Origin: Pelodera strongyloides
Taxonomy: Eukaryota; Nematoda; Chromadorea; Rhabditida; Rhabditidae
Direction of reading: 5' to 3'
Length of the DNA: 64,000 bases
Assembly (NCBI GenBank): GCA_036852015.1
Contig: JAANDG010000155.1
Location: 62,001 to 126,000 of the forward strand
Part shown: positions 24,305 through 37,100 of the stretch, piece by piece
Numbering within the stretch: position 1 is the stretch's first letter
How the letters are laid out: every line of letters begins with the position of its first letter
The notes under the pieces: generated by a model
Seen by the model: the letters and a program-made list of their open reading frames with translations, nothing else
The model's database searches: none
Told to the model about the DNA's origin: nothing
Position numbers and translations under genes: made by a program

Positions 24305-27005
24305 TTTTTGTAGAATACTAAGAATACTGGCAGAAAATGCCAAATGTGCTGAAGAAGAGCTACACAGGTAACAACGTACTAAACAGTATTATTTTATGTC
24401 AAGTAATGTCAAGTAATATAGTATTATGTTAAGTAATATCGTCCTAGCAATGGTCCTAGCGTAACTGGAAATAAACATCCAATCTGATAAAGATAAAGAT
24501 AAACTCGTCAATTATTAAGCAAAGCTGAAATCACCAGTCATAATCAAGCTGCATCTAGGCCGATGGAAACTATGCAAAGATTAAAAATGGAGGGAAATAT
24601 TAAAGGGAGTGGACAGTGCCAGCCTACTTGCTACAGTAGCCTCCTAAATAGTGTTTGACGAGAGTGTGGTTGTCACGAGAGGTCTTTCTCAATTGCTTAA
24701 CCGATCTTCTTGATCAACTCTTTACTTTCCACTTAAACCCATCCAAGGAGTGGTCCCGTGGTGATAAAACCCCAATTTTACAATCGTTTGATCACGGCAA
24801 GTCGGCAGGTTTCCTCTCAGAAGGTGCCTTAATTACCCCGGCTCTCAACATAACTACTCGTAAAAGATACGCCGCTACCGTAAGACGCAACACCATAAAA
24901 GGAAGGTAATTAAACACCGTAGACGAGACCTTCGAGAATGTTATTTTTAGTTTACGGAGAATTTGGAAACGTATGACTCTAGAGAAGGATAGCACGTGCT
25001 GTGACAAAAGGTTCTAGAATAAAATTGATTTTAAGCTTTGAAACGTGCAATGGACACGTAGGCAAATAAAAATAATTTGAATAAAAATCGCGCAGTATGA
25101 CGCAGGTATTTGCATACACTAAAGCAGCGTCCAATACGTTTCAAAAATCGGCTGTTATATCGCTTTACATGTAGAAGACATCAGGAAGTAAATGAAAATC
25201 TAAATTAAATTTTCCATATAATGTGGCAAATGAGGAACTTATTAAACTTAAATGTGATGATATAATAATATTTATAATCGAATCAGATCCATTTCATAGT
25301 TTCAACAGTCCAAAACCTACTAACTCAAGTACTAAATTCGTAGTCTGCTCAAGTACTAAATTCGTAGTCTGATGGTCTAATCGGGTTTCATAAATCTATA
25401 GCTGCTGGCACATATATTCACGTCTAGAAAGGAAGACTGTACAGTATAGGTTTCCTTCTATAAGTTACCTTGCAATTTTGAAGTGATATGACTACGTGAT
25501 CTTTAACTTATGTTGGTCAACTGCATTACCATGTATGATTTTCCCATCTGTGCCGAAAATGCACATACATGCACAGAAATTTGCATAAAATAAATGTGCA
25601 TGATGTTCCAAAAAGCGTGCCATACAGCTTTAATAAAGTGCAAATAAGCAATTTTACGCAGCAGATACCATGTGGCCAGCCTTGCTCTTTCCAGAAAGGA
25701 CTCATTCCAATAAGCACAAAACGAACGCTTTTTATATCTTAAAAAGAACTGCTCTACCTGCTGATCGTCTGCTCCTATCCTTGTATTGATATGTTGATCG
25801 ATGATAAATTGTATCAATCGTGACATCAATAATTACACGTGAGAAGTGCAAAAGAAGAGTAGACTGAATGAATTTAATATTTAATTTAAAGCGGTACATC
25901 AGGCGGTATGTGAAAAGTACGCTGGACAACAACTTTCCCATGAATTATATGCTAATTTTCTGGTTGATGAGGAAAAGCAGAGGCATGTAGTACACGGTTG
26001 TCCAGTATCAAGCACAAGCCTCTTCTTTTGAAGTCCCTCTAATACAGTACTCTCAGTAGAATACAATGAAATTTTTTTAACCATTATTATTCCTCTTACT
26101 CATAAAATGTATGAACAAACGATGTATTTTTATATGCGCGCAACGCAAGTATTTACTCGAACTAACTACTTTCATGCATAGTTGGTACTTTGTGTGCAAT
26201 AGCAAACAAATCAAAGACAATGGACAATTTTGTACATATTTCTGCAGAGCTGCGATTATCCTCTAGTTTGAACTAAAATTCCACATTTACGATATTTGAA
26301 GAGAATGTTTCATCGAAATGCAATATTTTTCCTACCCAAGATTTTCATCCCTGCTTGATCAAAGAAAAACACGGCGAGTTTCAAAGACAACCAATCGACC
26401 AGTGAAACAACAAAATGATGAAATCTTATTAAATACTGAAAGTGCCGAACTATTCCTTGAAAAATCCTGCTAAAACAGCAAAGGTGTACATTTCAGTTGG
26501 CTCATGTTTGGAGCTGGCGCGCCACAAGCCGGCAGGTGCGCCACAAGCGCGCCAGCCGCACAGAGTTCGCGCATCCTGTGGCCGTATGCACGAACAGCGG
26601 GAACCTCCCAGGGAGGGACGATTTGTATCTGATTCGTGTGATCCCTCTCTTTCTCTCGCCATTTCGATGTGATAGGTTGTAGCTCCGCAAGTAGGAATAC
26701 TTTTATTGATGTGGACGTAAATCACCCCCGCATGTACAAATTTTAGTGCATGTAAAAAATAGTGAACTTCCGAAACGCAACCCGTAAAACCAAAGAGAAA
26801 CTATTACAGAGTATATAGATAAAGCGAAAGCAAAATTGAGAAATAAAAAAAAACTCGGTAAGTGCATCATGCCGAAAATCACAGTCACATGCTACCTTAC
26901 TTTGGTACAAAGAAATGAAGCCGCGATAATAGTTTAGTTACCGTACCACATTATCCACGATGAAATTAGGTCACTATCACGCTAGAATATCTAGATACCT
27001 ATGAA

Positions 27006-27060
27006 TTTAGGCTTAGGCTTAGGCTTAGAGGCTTAGGGGCTTAGGCTAAGGCTTAGGCTA
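27006..27060 (+). repeat. interstitial telomeric repeat (TTAGGC)n, degenerate
   Basis: GGCTTAGGCTTAGGCTTAG followed by broken units (GAGGCTTAGGGGCTTAGG). Starts 59 bases past the ARV1 stop codon, and is in the opposite orientation to the other three tracts. Confidence 0.85.
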
Positions 27061-27118
27061 ATGTAAAGCAACGCTGCTACGAAACACACCATATCATATT
27101 GGTTGACAAAATAAAAAG

Positions 27119-30100
27119 TTATGACTTCCACAATTCATGGAGCAAGTATGCGGCTCCAGAAGTGATCAGTGTGAAGAGGGCCGTCATTACAGATGAGGTG
27201 AAGTAAGAGAATTGAAGATGGACTGCTGAAAGTAACGTTTCATCTACAAACATACAACATATATCCTCGATTACAGTACCCCGCACTCATTCGAAATGAG
27301 CTCACTTACACCTGCAGTGTTCTAATTTACTAGGCTCAATTTCTTACCGTTCTGCCAGATAATTAGCAAACTACGTACGTGAATGAAGTATAGCTATCAT
27401 CTACCAAAGTGCCAGATAACTACATAAATATAGATCTCGATCAACAGCAATCCGACAATATTTTCCCATTCGTAGCCTTCAGTGTATGATCTCCTGTATA
27501 TTGTTGTATTTCTTTTTTGTTCACTTTCTATGTCTTTGTGTATTTTATCGACAAACTGTGCGTGTACATTTTTGTGCGCGTAATATATATATATATATAT
27601 ACCAGCCGTTCGAAGAGCCCTACGGGCTCTTCTCCGACTGGAGGAATCGGCCTTCGGCCGATTGTTTCCCTACATAAAAAAGAATTGCTACAGTGTAAAA
27701 AGTTAACTCTCGTCTCTTTCTCCTCCCAGACATTCACACGTCTCTGATTGTGGAAACGTATAATAATCAGTTTGGATCACCACACGACTAATGCCACCAT
27801 GCAAATTTGCTATTGAAGGTGCTGTATGTAGGGCAGAGGATTATCCTTGTCATAAGCTTGCATAGCTCAACGGGTAGAGCGTTGGACTATGACTCGAGAG
27901 ATTGTGCGCTGCTGTGGGTTCGAATCTCGCCAGCGGCAAAGATTTTGTATGCTATTTGCCAATAGAAAATTTTCTTTACGAAAAGATTTCGTTATGTTCA
28001 CACAAACAAAAAAGTAAACTCTTCTCCTTTATATAATAAGATATAACACCCACCTCTAAGAAGTTGCACCTTCGTAAGAAATGAGAAGAGCGTTGTGAGA
28101 GCAAAGTAAGAGAAATGCTCGTGGAGACTGAATATTATGGACAGAACCACGCAAATATTCCCTGAAATAGAATCTAATAAGTGGGACTTACGTAGTTCAA
28201 TCATCAAGATAATTGTAAGACCATACGATTCAATTATCAAGCTAATTGTAAGACCATACGATTCAATTATCAAGCTAATTGTAAGACCTACGATCATGTG
28301 ACCGTGTATGATCATGCTCCGTGTACCATGAGACACATAAAAACCGTTTTTCTTTTTTCAATTTTGCTACAATAAAGCACTGAACGACGAAAATTTATTT
28401 TAAAGCGAAATACCGCCCGGTTTTTGAAACGCATCGTGGACAATTGAATTCTTACTAATTTGCTCGAATTTAGCTAGATTTTTTTATTATGTTCATTTGC
28501 ATAGGCCGCATAAGAATGCTGGTGTACTCGATGTGTTTCGAAAACCGACCGGTATTTCGCTTTAAGAAAATATAACAAAATACCGTAAAAACCGGCAACG
28601 GCTGCTTGCGTCACAAATCGTGTCCGTTTGAACGACCTATTCACGTAAAGCTCAAGGAGAATGTAGAGAAAGACGAGGAGCTAAAGAAAGTATCGTGGTA
28701 GGGAAAACATAAAAAAAATCCAGCGTAGCGCAGTACTTATACAGTACACAGGCAATTACAGTATAACAATCAATCACAAAAATAATCAACTGGTCAATCA
28801 ACCAAACAATGATTATTGATGCTAAGTGGTTATTGATCTCTTTAAACACCCACCAAAACTTCCAAACAGCTCTCGAGAAGACTCCGATAAAACCTGGAAA
28901 ATGTACAGTTATAAGTTAACCTCGGCAACCAACTTAGCAACACATATCTTCAGTATTGTTATTAGGTAGTTAAAGCTAAAGTTATTAGTTATCCACAGGT
29001 CACAGGGGGAAAACCAAAAACTATATTATTATATTATAAGTTTTGCTTATGATAAAATATCTTCTTCAACCATACTTCCACTCCAAATCATAGAGTCCCT
29101 CATGTCCAATTCTAGATCTGATCCACCTATCGTATGCTCCGCAGAAGACAAAAATCGTGAAGATCCGAGGCAGATTCTGAAGTTTACATATGTTTACTGA
29201 CAAGCACTCGCTCGCTCAGAAAGTGCTCCGGACTTCTGCGGAACACGTCATACGCAAAACTTTGAATTTAAACACCCTTGAATAAAGGTGCACGCTCTTG
29301 AAGCGTAAAACAAAAGTTTAAAAGTTTAAAGCACCACCTTACACAACAGAGGGGGCGTGGCGCAGTGGCAAGCGCCTTGTTCCACGCCACCGGTCGCTGG
29401 TTCGAGCCCGGCCCGGAACCCCTTCACCTCACCAAGGGTGTAAAAGTTGGTAGCTGGGTAAAACCGGCGGAGATAAATCGGCTTCCCGAGAAAATTGGCC
29501 TCCGGGAAGTTTAAAGGCCAGTTCGTTCAGAAATGGCTTCAGAAATGAACCGAACCCCGGTGCACCGTTTCTGCGGATTCGGTTGATATAACCCGGTACA
29601 CTTTACACTTTATCTTTATCTTACACAACATTCAGATACTCTACGCATTGAGGATACCTGTAATCGATAGTACCTGTACAGCGCTGCGCATTGATCTATA
29701 TCTATATAATCTCTACTATAATTACATATACTGTAATTCACTGCCAAGAAACCCACATATACAGTCCGATTGTACATCACATGTCTGTAAGCCGTCTGAT
29801 ACTGTAACACCAAATCAACGATGACCAAAACCGCGTCGTATTCGGCGTATTTGTCGACCGTCTCCTTGCAATTCTTCTAAACGAAATACAAGTTAAAAAT
29901 GACATGTAGTGGTTTACAAAGTCCATATGACCTCTAGGTCTAGGCTCAGACAAACCTACCGTACTCCAGCTCTAGTATACGATTACGGTAACAAGTCTAA
30001 GTCTAGATCTAGATAAACATACAGTATTTTTGGTGCAAAGTCACAGACAGCTACAAACGTACAAACTCACACATTGCGTCATCTTTATGAAACTCGGATA

Positions 30101-30181
30101 CTGCTCGTACAGTGTAGGTGTGGGTGTCGCACAGTGAATGCATATGTATTTATTCATTGATGACGATTCTGCAGCTGACAT
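27119..30181 (-). CDS. arv-1: ARV1-like ER membrane protein, six exons, complete
   Basis: ARV1 proteins act in the ER membrane in sterol trafficking, lipid homeostasis and GPI-anchor synthesis. Exons 30181-30071, 29876-29753, 28893-28850, 28680-28584, 28161-28054 and 27225-27119 give 196 residues. The N-terminal ARV1 homology domain is clear: a CxxC pair (YICIHC, residues 14-17), a second pair CKNC (37-40), then VDKYAEYD and YQTAYRHVMYN. It is followed by three or four hydrophobic segments, including LLVFLYILLELYV, ICVVLSIIFSL and MTALFTLITSGAAYLL. It is shorter than most animal ARV1 proteins (about 230-270), mainly between the domain and the first span. The exon 2 donor (GTGG/GTTTCT) is chosen because it alone restores phase to exon 3. 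An acceptor-like TTTAG lies 3 bases before the ATG. Confidence 0.87.
27597..27663. repeat. two adjacent short hairpins
   Basis: GAAGAGCCCTACGGGCTCTTC and AATCGGCCTTCGGCCGATT are perfect or near-perfect stem-loops side by side after an (AT)n run. They look like compact terminator-style hairpins; function unknown. Located in the last intron of ARV1. Confidence 0.6.
27856..27940 (+). repeat. tRNA-like element with intact A and B boxes
   Basis: TAGCTCAACGGGTAGAGCG (A-box) and GGGTTCGAATCTC (B-box) match pol III internal promoters closely. The ends GCTTGCA and CAGCGGC do not pair well, so I read it as a tRNA-derived SINE head or decayed tRNA. In the last intron of ARV1, antisense. Confidence 0.55.
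28190..28293. repeat. 33-bp tandem repeat, three copies
   Basis: CAATTATCAAGCTAATTGTA plus AGACCATACGATT repeats three times with few changes, in the ARV1 intron between exons 4 and 5. Confidence 0.85.
28399..28565. repeat. palindromic MITE, family A copy 6
   Basis: Complete copy bounded by TTAA (TTAAAGCGAAATACCGCCCGG ... CCGGTATTTCGCTTTAA). Its right end lies 18 bases from ARV1 exon 4 (28584), very close to the splice donor. Confidence 0.85.
29350..29630 (+). repeat. tRNA-derived SINE, full length
   Basis: Head GGGGGCGTGGCGCAGTGGCA (A-box) and GCTGGTTCGAGCCC (B-box) resembles a tRNA. The body of about 190 bp contains CCGGCGGAGATAAATCGGCT, and the tail is a short repeat (ACTTTACACTTTATCTTTATC). 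This is the clearest SINE in the window. In ARV1 intron 2, antisense to the gene. Confidence 0.75.
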
Positions 30182-30195
30182 ATTCTAAACAAAAA
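30182..30195 (-). promoter_or_regulatory. probable spliced-leader acceptor of ARV1
   Basis: A T-rich run ending TTTAG, three bases before the ATG (minus strand). A cis-spliced upstream exon is not seen. Confidence 0.5.
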
Positions 30196-31195
30196 ATATA
30201 TATTACCAACCCTAAACCCAACAGTTTGTTCACACTCATAGTAGTTTTCAATGAATTTCATAGAATACTGTAGGTGACACCGTGACACAACACATGGCAC
30301 AACAACGCGCCCTCCTACCCCGGGCATCCTCCTTCTCTGTCCTTGTCATTGTTCACTACCCTTCCTTTTTCTATAACTATAAATTACCAAAAACGGTGCC
30401 ACCGGGATCATATTTTCCTTAGCCGAAGAGCAAAGAATCACAGGATTTTTCACTTGAAAAAATTTACTTGTATTCACATAAAAGACCATGCGAGAGCGAT
30501 GTATGGAAAAATAAGATAATAATAATAATAATGACATGAGATCAGCCACAAGCAATTTTAAAACAAATCGGCAAATTGAGCCATACGTCAGTATTAGTAT
30601 TAATAGTATTTCATTTCATATAGGCAACTTATATAGTAATTCTCATCACTTACAGTATCATTGAAAGCTTTAGAGATCTTAGCATCTTAGAGATCCTTAG
30701 CAAGAATAAACTAATGAAAGAACAATTGGGAAAACTCACAAATGAGAGATTATGAATATGTCAAAGATAAAAAAACACCATCAGTGAAACACTAACAAAC
30801 AAATAAATAAGTTAAACAAATAAATATGGGTGTATGGTGCATGACTAAAAGTAAAGAATTCAAAAAAGTCTACATCCATGACATGCCTAACCCACAAAAT
30901 AAGCTACAAAACATCATAACACTTCCCTTATGCTTGTAACATAGTAAGTAAGATAAGAAGAAAAAATTACGTACAAAACGATTATGTCTATGTCCATCCA
31001 ACCACCCCACCCCACGAAATAAACATTAATGTATCCAAAACAAGGTAAAAAGTGTAAGTGTACAACCAAGATAAACAACTAACAACACATAACGCGTATG
31101 CTTCCAAACTAATAACATAAGAAAGGGTCAATTATATCATTACATAAACACAACTTCTACAATTTACAATGCCCCATACAATTGTCACTTGTCAC
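30196..31195. other. ARV1-PIF1 spacer
   Basis: About 1.0 kb of A-rich sequence between the PIF1 stop and the ARV1 start on the same strand. No repeat family or exon is recognised. Much longer than the roughly 100 bp typical inside C. elegans operons, so an operon is not supported. Confidence 0.5.
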
Positions 31196-34100
31196 CTATA
31201 CAGAAGCTCTCGGCCGTTTTCGAATGACAAATCTCGTCGAATCCACAAGACAGTCCATACGGTCCTGATCCGCTGCAAGGCTTTCATAAAAGGATACCAC
31301 CTAAAATAAATCATGTATGCTTTTTGTTGTTACGTATAATCGAGGCGTACGCTCCTCCCCACACTCAGGAAATTTGGCCGATGCCGATGCGCCGCCTAGG
31401 GGCCTAGGCCTACACCGCGCCCGAAATGGATAGGCCACCAAGTTTCACGGTGTATCCTACTACTCCTTTATTATGTTTTAATTATTATGTGTATTTTGTA
31501 ACACAAACTGCACGTTACATTACTTTCTTTGGTTGTCTTTGTGCGTAATAAATTATATTATCGTTCTATTATTATATCTAACACCAGTCGGCTCACGCCG
31601 CCTGAGGCGACTTACATGGAAATATGATTGGTTTAGCATGGGCATACAGGCATACTTATTTACAAAGCTTCAAACGTATCATAAGAAATTCACATAATAG
31701 GAAACAATTGCATATGCATACTTCGGTATTGAGCTGCGAAACTCTTTTTATACCCGAACACGAAATTTGCATTTTCGTAACGCACATCGGTATGCAAATT
31801 ACGCTACAGTTACTCTTTTATATAATAAGATATAATCGTCTGTCGCACGTGAGCCTTGAACCTAGCTATACTCTCCACTAATCAATGGGCAACAATTAAG
31901 CAAAAAAATAACCATATTTTAAAATAAAACTTACAGCTTCATTGGCACGAACACATGATGATTGAAATCCAACTATCTTCAGCGACTTGAGGTCCCTTGC
32001 ACGGGAAAGAGCCACATAGGCTTGTCCGTCAGCAAATACCCTACAATGAAAAAGGTAAAACCAACAGTCAGTCACAACTCTCGCTCATCAGATCTACAGC
32101 TAACACCTAACACCGATTTAAATCTTTCAAGAGGTGTTTTACAAAACATTTTTTATACATTTCTGATATATTTCTAGTATCACTCCAAAATTTTCATGCT
32201 TAATATTCTAATGCGACGGTCGTTCGTCGGTTAGTTGGCCAATTTATGCTTTACACCTATACCACAACGCTCACGCTTCCCTTTCTAAAGGACCAGCCCT
32301 TTAATGAAATTCAACGTTTCCTTACCTTTGCAGGCAAATTTCCACCGCATCCAGGGTCAATCCCTGCGACTTATGGATTGAAATGGCCCATGCTAATTGT
32401 AGGGGAAGTTGTACACGGACAGCCGGTTCCTCGTCTCCACTACCAACACCAAGTTGGAATCGAACAGGGCGGATCTGCATAATAACATTATTATTATTAA
32501 TATAAAATAGTTATTGATAATAGTCACTGAGGCCTGGCAGTCGGTAGTGTCCACAACTACTCTTAGGATCAAAATGCATAGTTAGGAGTTAGGATTGAGG
32601 AGTCGTAAAAGAATCAATGGTATAATTAGGATTGAGCAGTAAGCTAGGACTCAGGAGTCGATGGATGGGGCTAGCAGGCTCTGACAAAGCAACGCTAAGT
32701 AAAGGAGCCCTGGTGATCGGTTTGCACCTTGAAGGACAGCTAGAACGTTAAACTAATAATAGGAAAACGCGCACACAAAGCGAACATATGTCATTGCAAG
32801 ACCTGGGAACTAGGGAACATAATAGGAATACAAAACAAGGAAGAACAACTCGAACCTCAATCGGTTGTTCCAAGCTCACAAACTTCACAAGTGGAAATCC
32901 TGCGGGCGACCAGTCTACCACGACACCACGCGCACCATTCGAGAGACCGCGGTTCAGATCAAGGTTCTTGTTCAACATCACCTACAAAATAAACAAACAC
33001 TCCTAAACAAAAATACACAAATAAAATAATCAAATGAATAAACACCCCCTAACAAATAAAAGTGTGTATGGAACATTCGTAACATCGTAAACTCATAACT
33101 GTGTCAACAACCGAAAAATAGCGCAGTTTACCTATGAATTAAAACAGTTTCAACAAGAGCCCTTCACAGAAACTTCGCAATATCCAAAAAAAAACCAACC
33201 TGCGCTCCCTTCTTCAGCACCAACTTCTTGGAGGTTAATCCTGCGTGGGAATCGGGGATCACTCTACTGTCCTCGGCATTAAACACTTTCTCCAGTCCTT
33301 CAATTACAAAAAGTTATCAATTGCACACGCACACTACTTTACCTCCCGACCAATCAGGGGTACAGGTTGGTGTGTGAAAATACGCACGAACCACCTCCGG
33401 ATTGGTTTTGAGCACCTCCGGAAGCAATTCCAAATTAATATATTTGACCGAAACATGGTGTTTTGTTAAAACGGTCTATCACTAAGCTAAAGAAACCACC
33501 TCCAACCACCTCCATTTACGCACGGAATTTATACCCTGCGAATACGTACAGTGTGCCGAAAACTATCAAGACCGCAAAAAAACACTCACCGTAGCTCATT
33601 TCCATCACAAGAATTGTAAATTCATTGAACAATCAACGAGGTAACCGCAACCGAAGAGAGGGCCAAACCAGAGGCCGTATTCACCAGCAAGCAGGGAGCC
33701 CTCCCTGGCCTCCCCAGGGAGCTAAACAATGCGTAGAGAGCGCTCGTGAGCCTAGGGAGGGCTCCCTGTGTGTTCGTGAATACGGCTTCAGGAGCCCGAT
33801 GATTAGGGATAGATAGCGAAAATACCTACCTTCTTGTTTCTCCAGTTGATAGTTGTTAATGTTCTGCGCGTCGGCTGAATGTGTGCACAAACGGGTGGGA
33901 ACAATCTTTTCTGCGAATTCAGTGTCCGATGCGGCACGAAGGACAGAAGAAGCCCATTCTGGGCATCTGCAACCATTAATATATAAAAAAAGAACTCAAA
34001 GTCCAAGAACATTTAGAAAAATCTCAAATGTGATTAAAAAATGTTTCAGTAACTTCACCCTTCGCTAGTCCAGCAGCGAGCTACAAATGCAAATCAAAAT

Positions 34101-37100
34101 GTTTGTGAACGGTGAAGTATAGTGAATAGTGACCCAAGCCAGGTTTATAATCTACGACATAGAGAGGTCCGCAGACCCACAAATAGTTAAAATAAGATAC
34201 CCCACCTTCCAATCCTGATTTGATTTAAAATACGCACAAATCGGTCATCATTTTGCCGTCTCACATCCTTCAGTAAGATCGTGGTTTGAATTGCGAAATT
34301 CCATGCTGCACTCTAAAGAATAGTACTGTAATCGTATTACTGTATGTTTATTACTACTAACATCTTCAGTGTTTGGAGACCATTTATGAGAGCAGTGAAA
34401 CATCAACACTCATAGCAAAAACTGGTCTAAAATCTAGGCAAAGATCAAATAACAAAGCTACCCATGCATTATTTCGTTGTGTTCTTCTTTTTTTTTCAGA
34501 ATAAAGTATTCAATATGTATTCAATATATACCCACCTCAAAGCAGGACTTCACTTTCTCCTTTCCTTTTACAACGGGGGGCAATTGTAGAAAGTCCCCGG
34601 TGATCACAAGCTGAATCCCCCCAAAGGGACGGTCATCACCACGCAACCTACGGGCCACCTGAAGAGCAGAGAACACACAATCATGATCACGACCTCTTCA
34701 TAAGCGTACAATATATTGAACCATCATTGAATAAATGAGCATGCTCTTGAAATGTAAACGAATGATACGCTACGCAAAGAACTGCGCGGTTGATTACAAA
34801 ATGCCAAATGTAACTCGAATCCGAATGCCCCCCAACATTTTTTATCATTTTCTGCTGCATCTTCCATCTTATTTAACTTACAAATCTCGTTAGTGACCTA
34901 TATAGGTCACTGGCACTGATGTCGATCGGAAAAAAGCTAAACACTCATTTTTTGTCTCGTTAAAGCGAACTACCGGCCGGTTTTTGAAACGCATCGTGGA
35001 CAACTGAATTCTTGTGTATTTATATTAAACATAAGAAAGATGGTGTACTCAACGTCTTTCAAAAACCGGCCGGTATTTCGCTTTAAAAATGGCGTCATTC
35101 TAAAATGAACACTCACAAATTCCATGCAGGCGAAGAAGTGTGCGTGAACCATTGAGATCTCATCGATAACCAAATGAGAACACTTCTTCCAGCGTTTCAC
35201 CACGTCTGGTTTCCCTGAAAGAAAGAGAATTCATCAAACCTTCCTTCAGAAAAATCAGAAGGCCATCATACATCAGTGTCAATACTTATCCGAACCTTCT
35301 TTACTCTCACCCTATACCTTAAAGCGAAATACAGGCCGGTCTTTGAAACGCATCGAGTACACCAGTATTCTTATGCAGCATATGCAAATGAACATAAATC
35401 AGAATAAAAAATCGAGCTAAATTCGAGCAAATTAGCACAAACACGTAAGAATTCCGTTGTCCACGATGCGTTTCAAAAACCGACCAGTATTTCGCTTTAA
35501 GCTATGAAGTTCGACATTACTCACACTCAAGCTCACACCGCATAAACCTACTCTCAACTGCTCGCAGGCAATCCAGCTTTTCCGCTTCACCGAGGCCGAT
35601 CCCAGCAAACGAGTGAAGAGTGACTCCTCCTATCTGTGAGGCAGCAACTCCTGAAGAGAAAAGATGACAACCTGACAAGTCACTGTAGCGTAACAAACTG
35701 ACAAACCTATGTGAGCATGTAGCATGAACACTATTCCGCCTCACGTTTTTATAGAAATTTCGTCAATCAATGATTCACAAAAACCATAAAATCTATCAGA
35801 GCCAGTTCATCGTCGGATAACGAGATAATGCTCCAATAGTTACCTGTCGCAGCAGTAACAAACGTAGTCGACGCAGGCAGCAACTCGATTATTCTTCGCA
35901 ACACAACAGACTTTCCCGTTCCCGCACTTCCCGTAAAGAATACGTTACGTTTTGCGGTTACCTAAAATCAGCAAAATACAACGTTAAAGCGGAATACCGG
36001 CCGGTTTTGGAAACGCATCGAGTAGACCAGCATTCTTATGCTGCTTATGCAAATTAACATAAAAAAACAGAGCTAAATTCGAGCAAATTATCATAAATAC
36101 GTAAGAATTCAGCTGTCCACGATCGTTTCAAAAACCGGCCGGTATTTCGCTTTAACCAATAAAACATTACTATTAAAGGTAAGTCTGTAAGTCGTCAAAG
36201 AGCCGAATACACATTCCTATGTAAGACTACAGACTACAAAACATGATCTGGCTTGCAAAGCTCCCTCATTTCGAACTTATTAAGGCAACTAATGTATGTA
36301 ATCAATAGTTATATAATAAGACCGACCACAGCTCGGACAACAGATCGTTGCTCTTCGGACAATTGTACTCGTGTGGACAGCTGAAAATGAAAGAACACGT
36401 TGTTACGCCTTGACACCTTCTATAGGATTGTTTCAATTCACTGTCAACACTTACAAACAAATCGCAGACTAATTCATGAATGTGCCAATCAGAAGTAACA
36501 CTTCAAATCAAATTACTTCTGTGTTGAGTGTAAAAAAGCTTCCATCACCAAATTTGCATAGGTTACATAGGAGATGCGTATCATATGGAAATTTCCCAAA
36601 CTAGGTACAATACGGCTTTAAAGGAAGCCTACACCGACCATATTGAGCAACATACCTCATTTTTAGAGACACCCGCATTCTCCTTGTCGGCTCCCAATAA
36701 AGCTGGTCGTCGTGGTGCCGTAGCAGTTGATCTTGCAGGCGTCACATTCAGTTCTTTACCGCCCGGTCCTTCCGCTTCCGCCTTCTCTCTCGCTGGCTTT
36801 TTAGCCATTGGGGACTCGATTCCTCGCAATCTACAGAACAGAGATGATATATTTTGCTTGGCGGATCAATTATTCATTTTAATATAAGTTCACAACTGTC
36901 TCTCAGAGACGGTCTGAGACAATCCATATAGGTGGCTTCCGTATAGATAATAGGTAGTTATTACTTGTTGCGACTTCCACTTCATTCATTCATACGCATA
37001 TATGCCTTAGGCCCATCCCCAAGTGAAAGCAAAAAGAGTACCCAACGCCAGATAGGTTCATGGTTCACAGGTTAACATTCAAATACCCATGTTCATACTG

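Larger units (their letters stand above)
24288..27118. other. spacer between histidine ammonia-lyase and ARV1
   Basis: No supported exon. Holds an A2 palindrome (about 25031-25166), a GC-rich patch at 26505-26600 with repeated GCGCCACAAG, a telomeric tract at 27006 and unassigned sequence. 5' control of histidine ammonia-lyase should lie in the first part, but I recognise no element. Confidence 0.5.

Noticed and set aside
27856..27940. Functional tRNA gene
   Set aside because: A and B boxes are good, but the two ends do not form a seven-base acceptor stem and the anticodon arm is unclear. Kept only as a tRNA-derived repeat.
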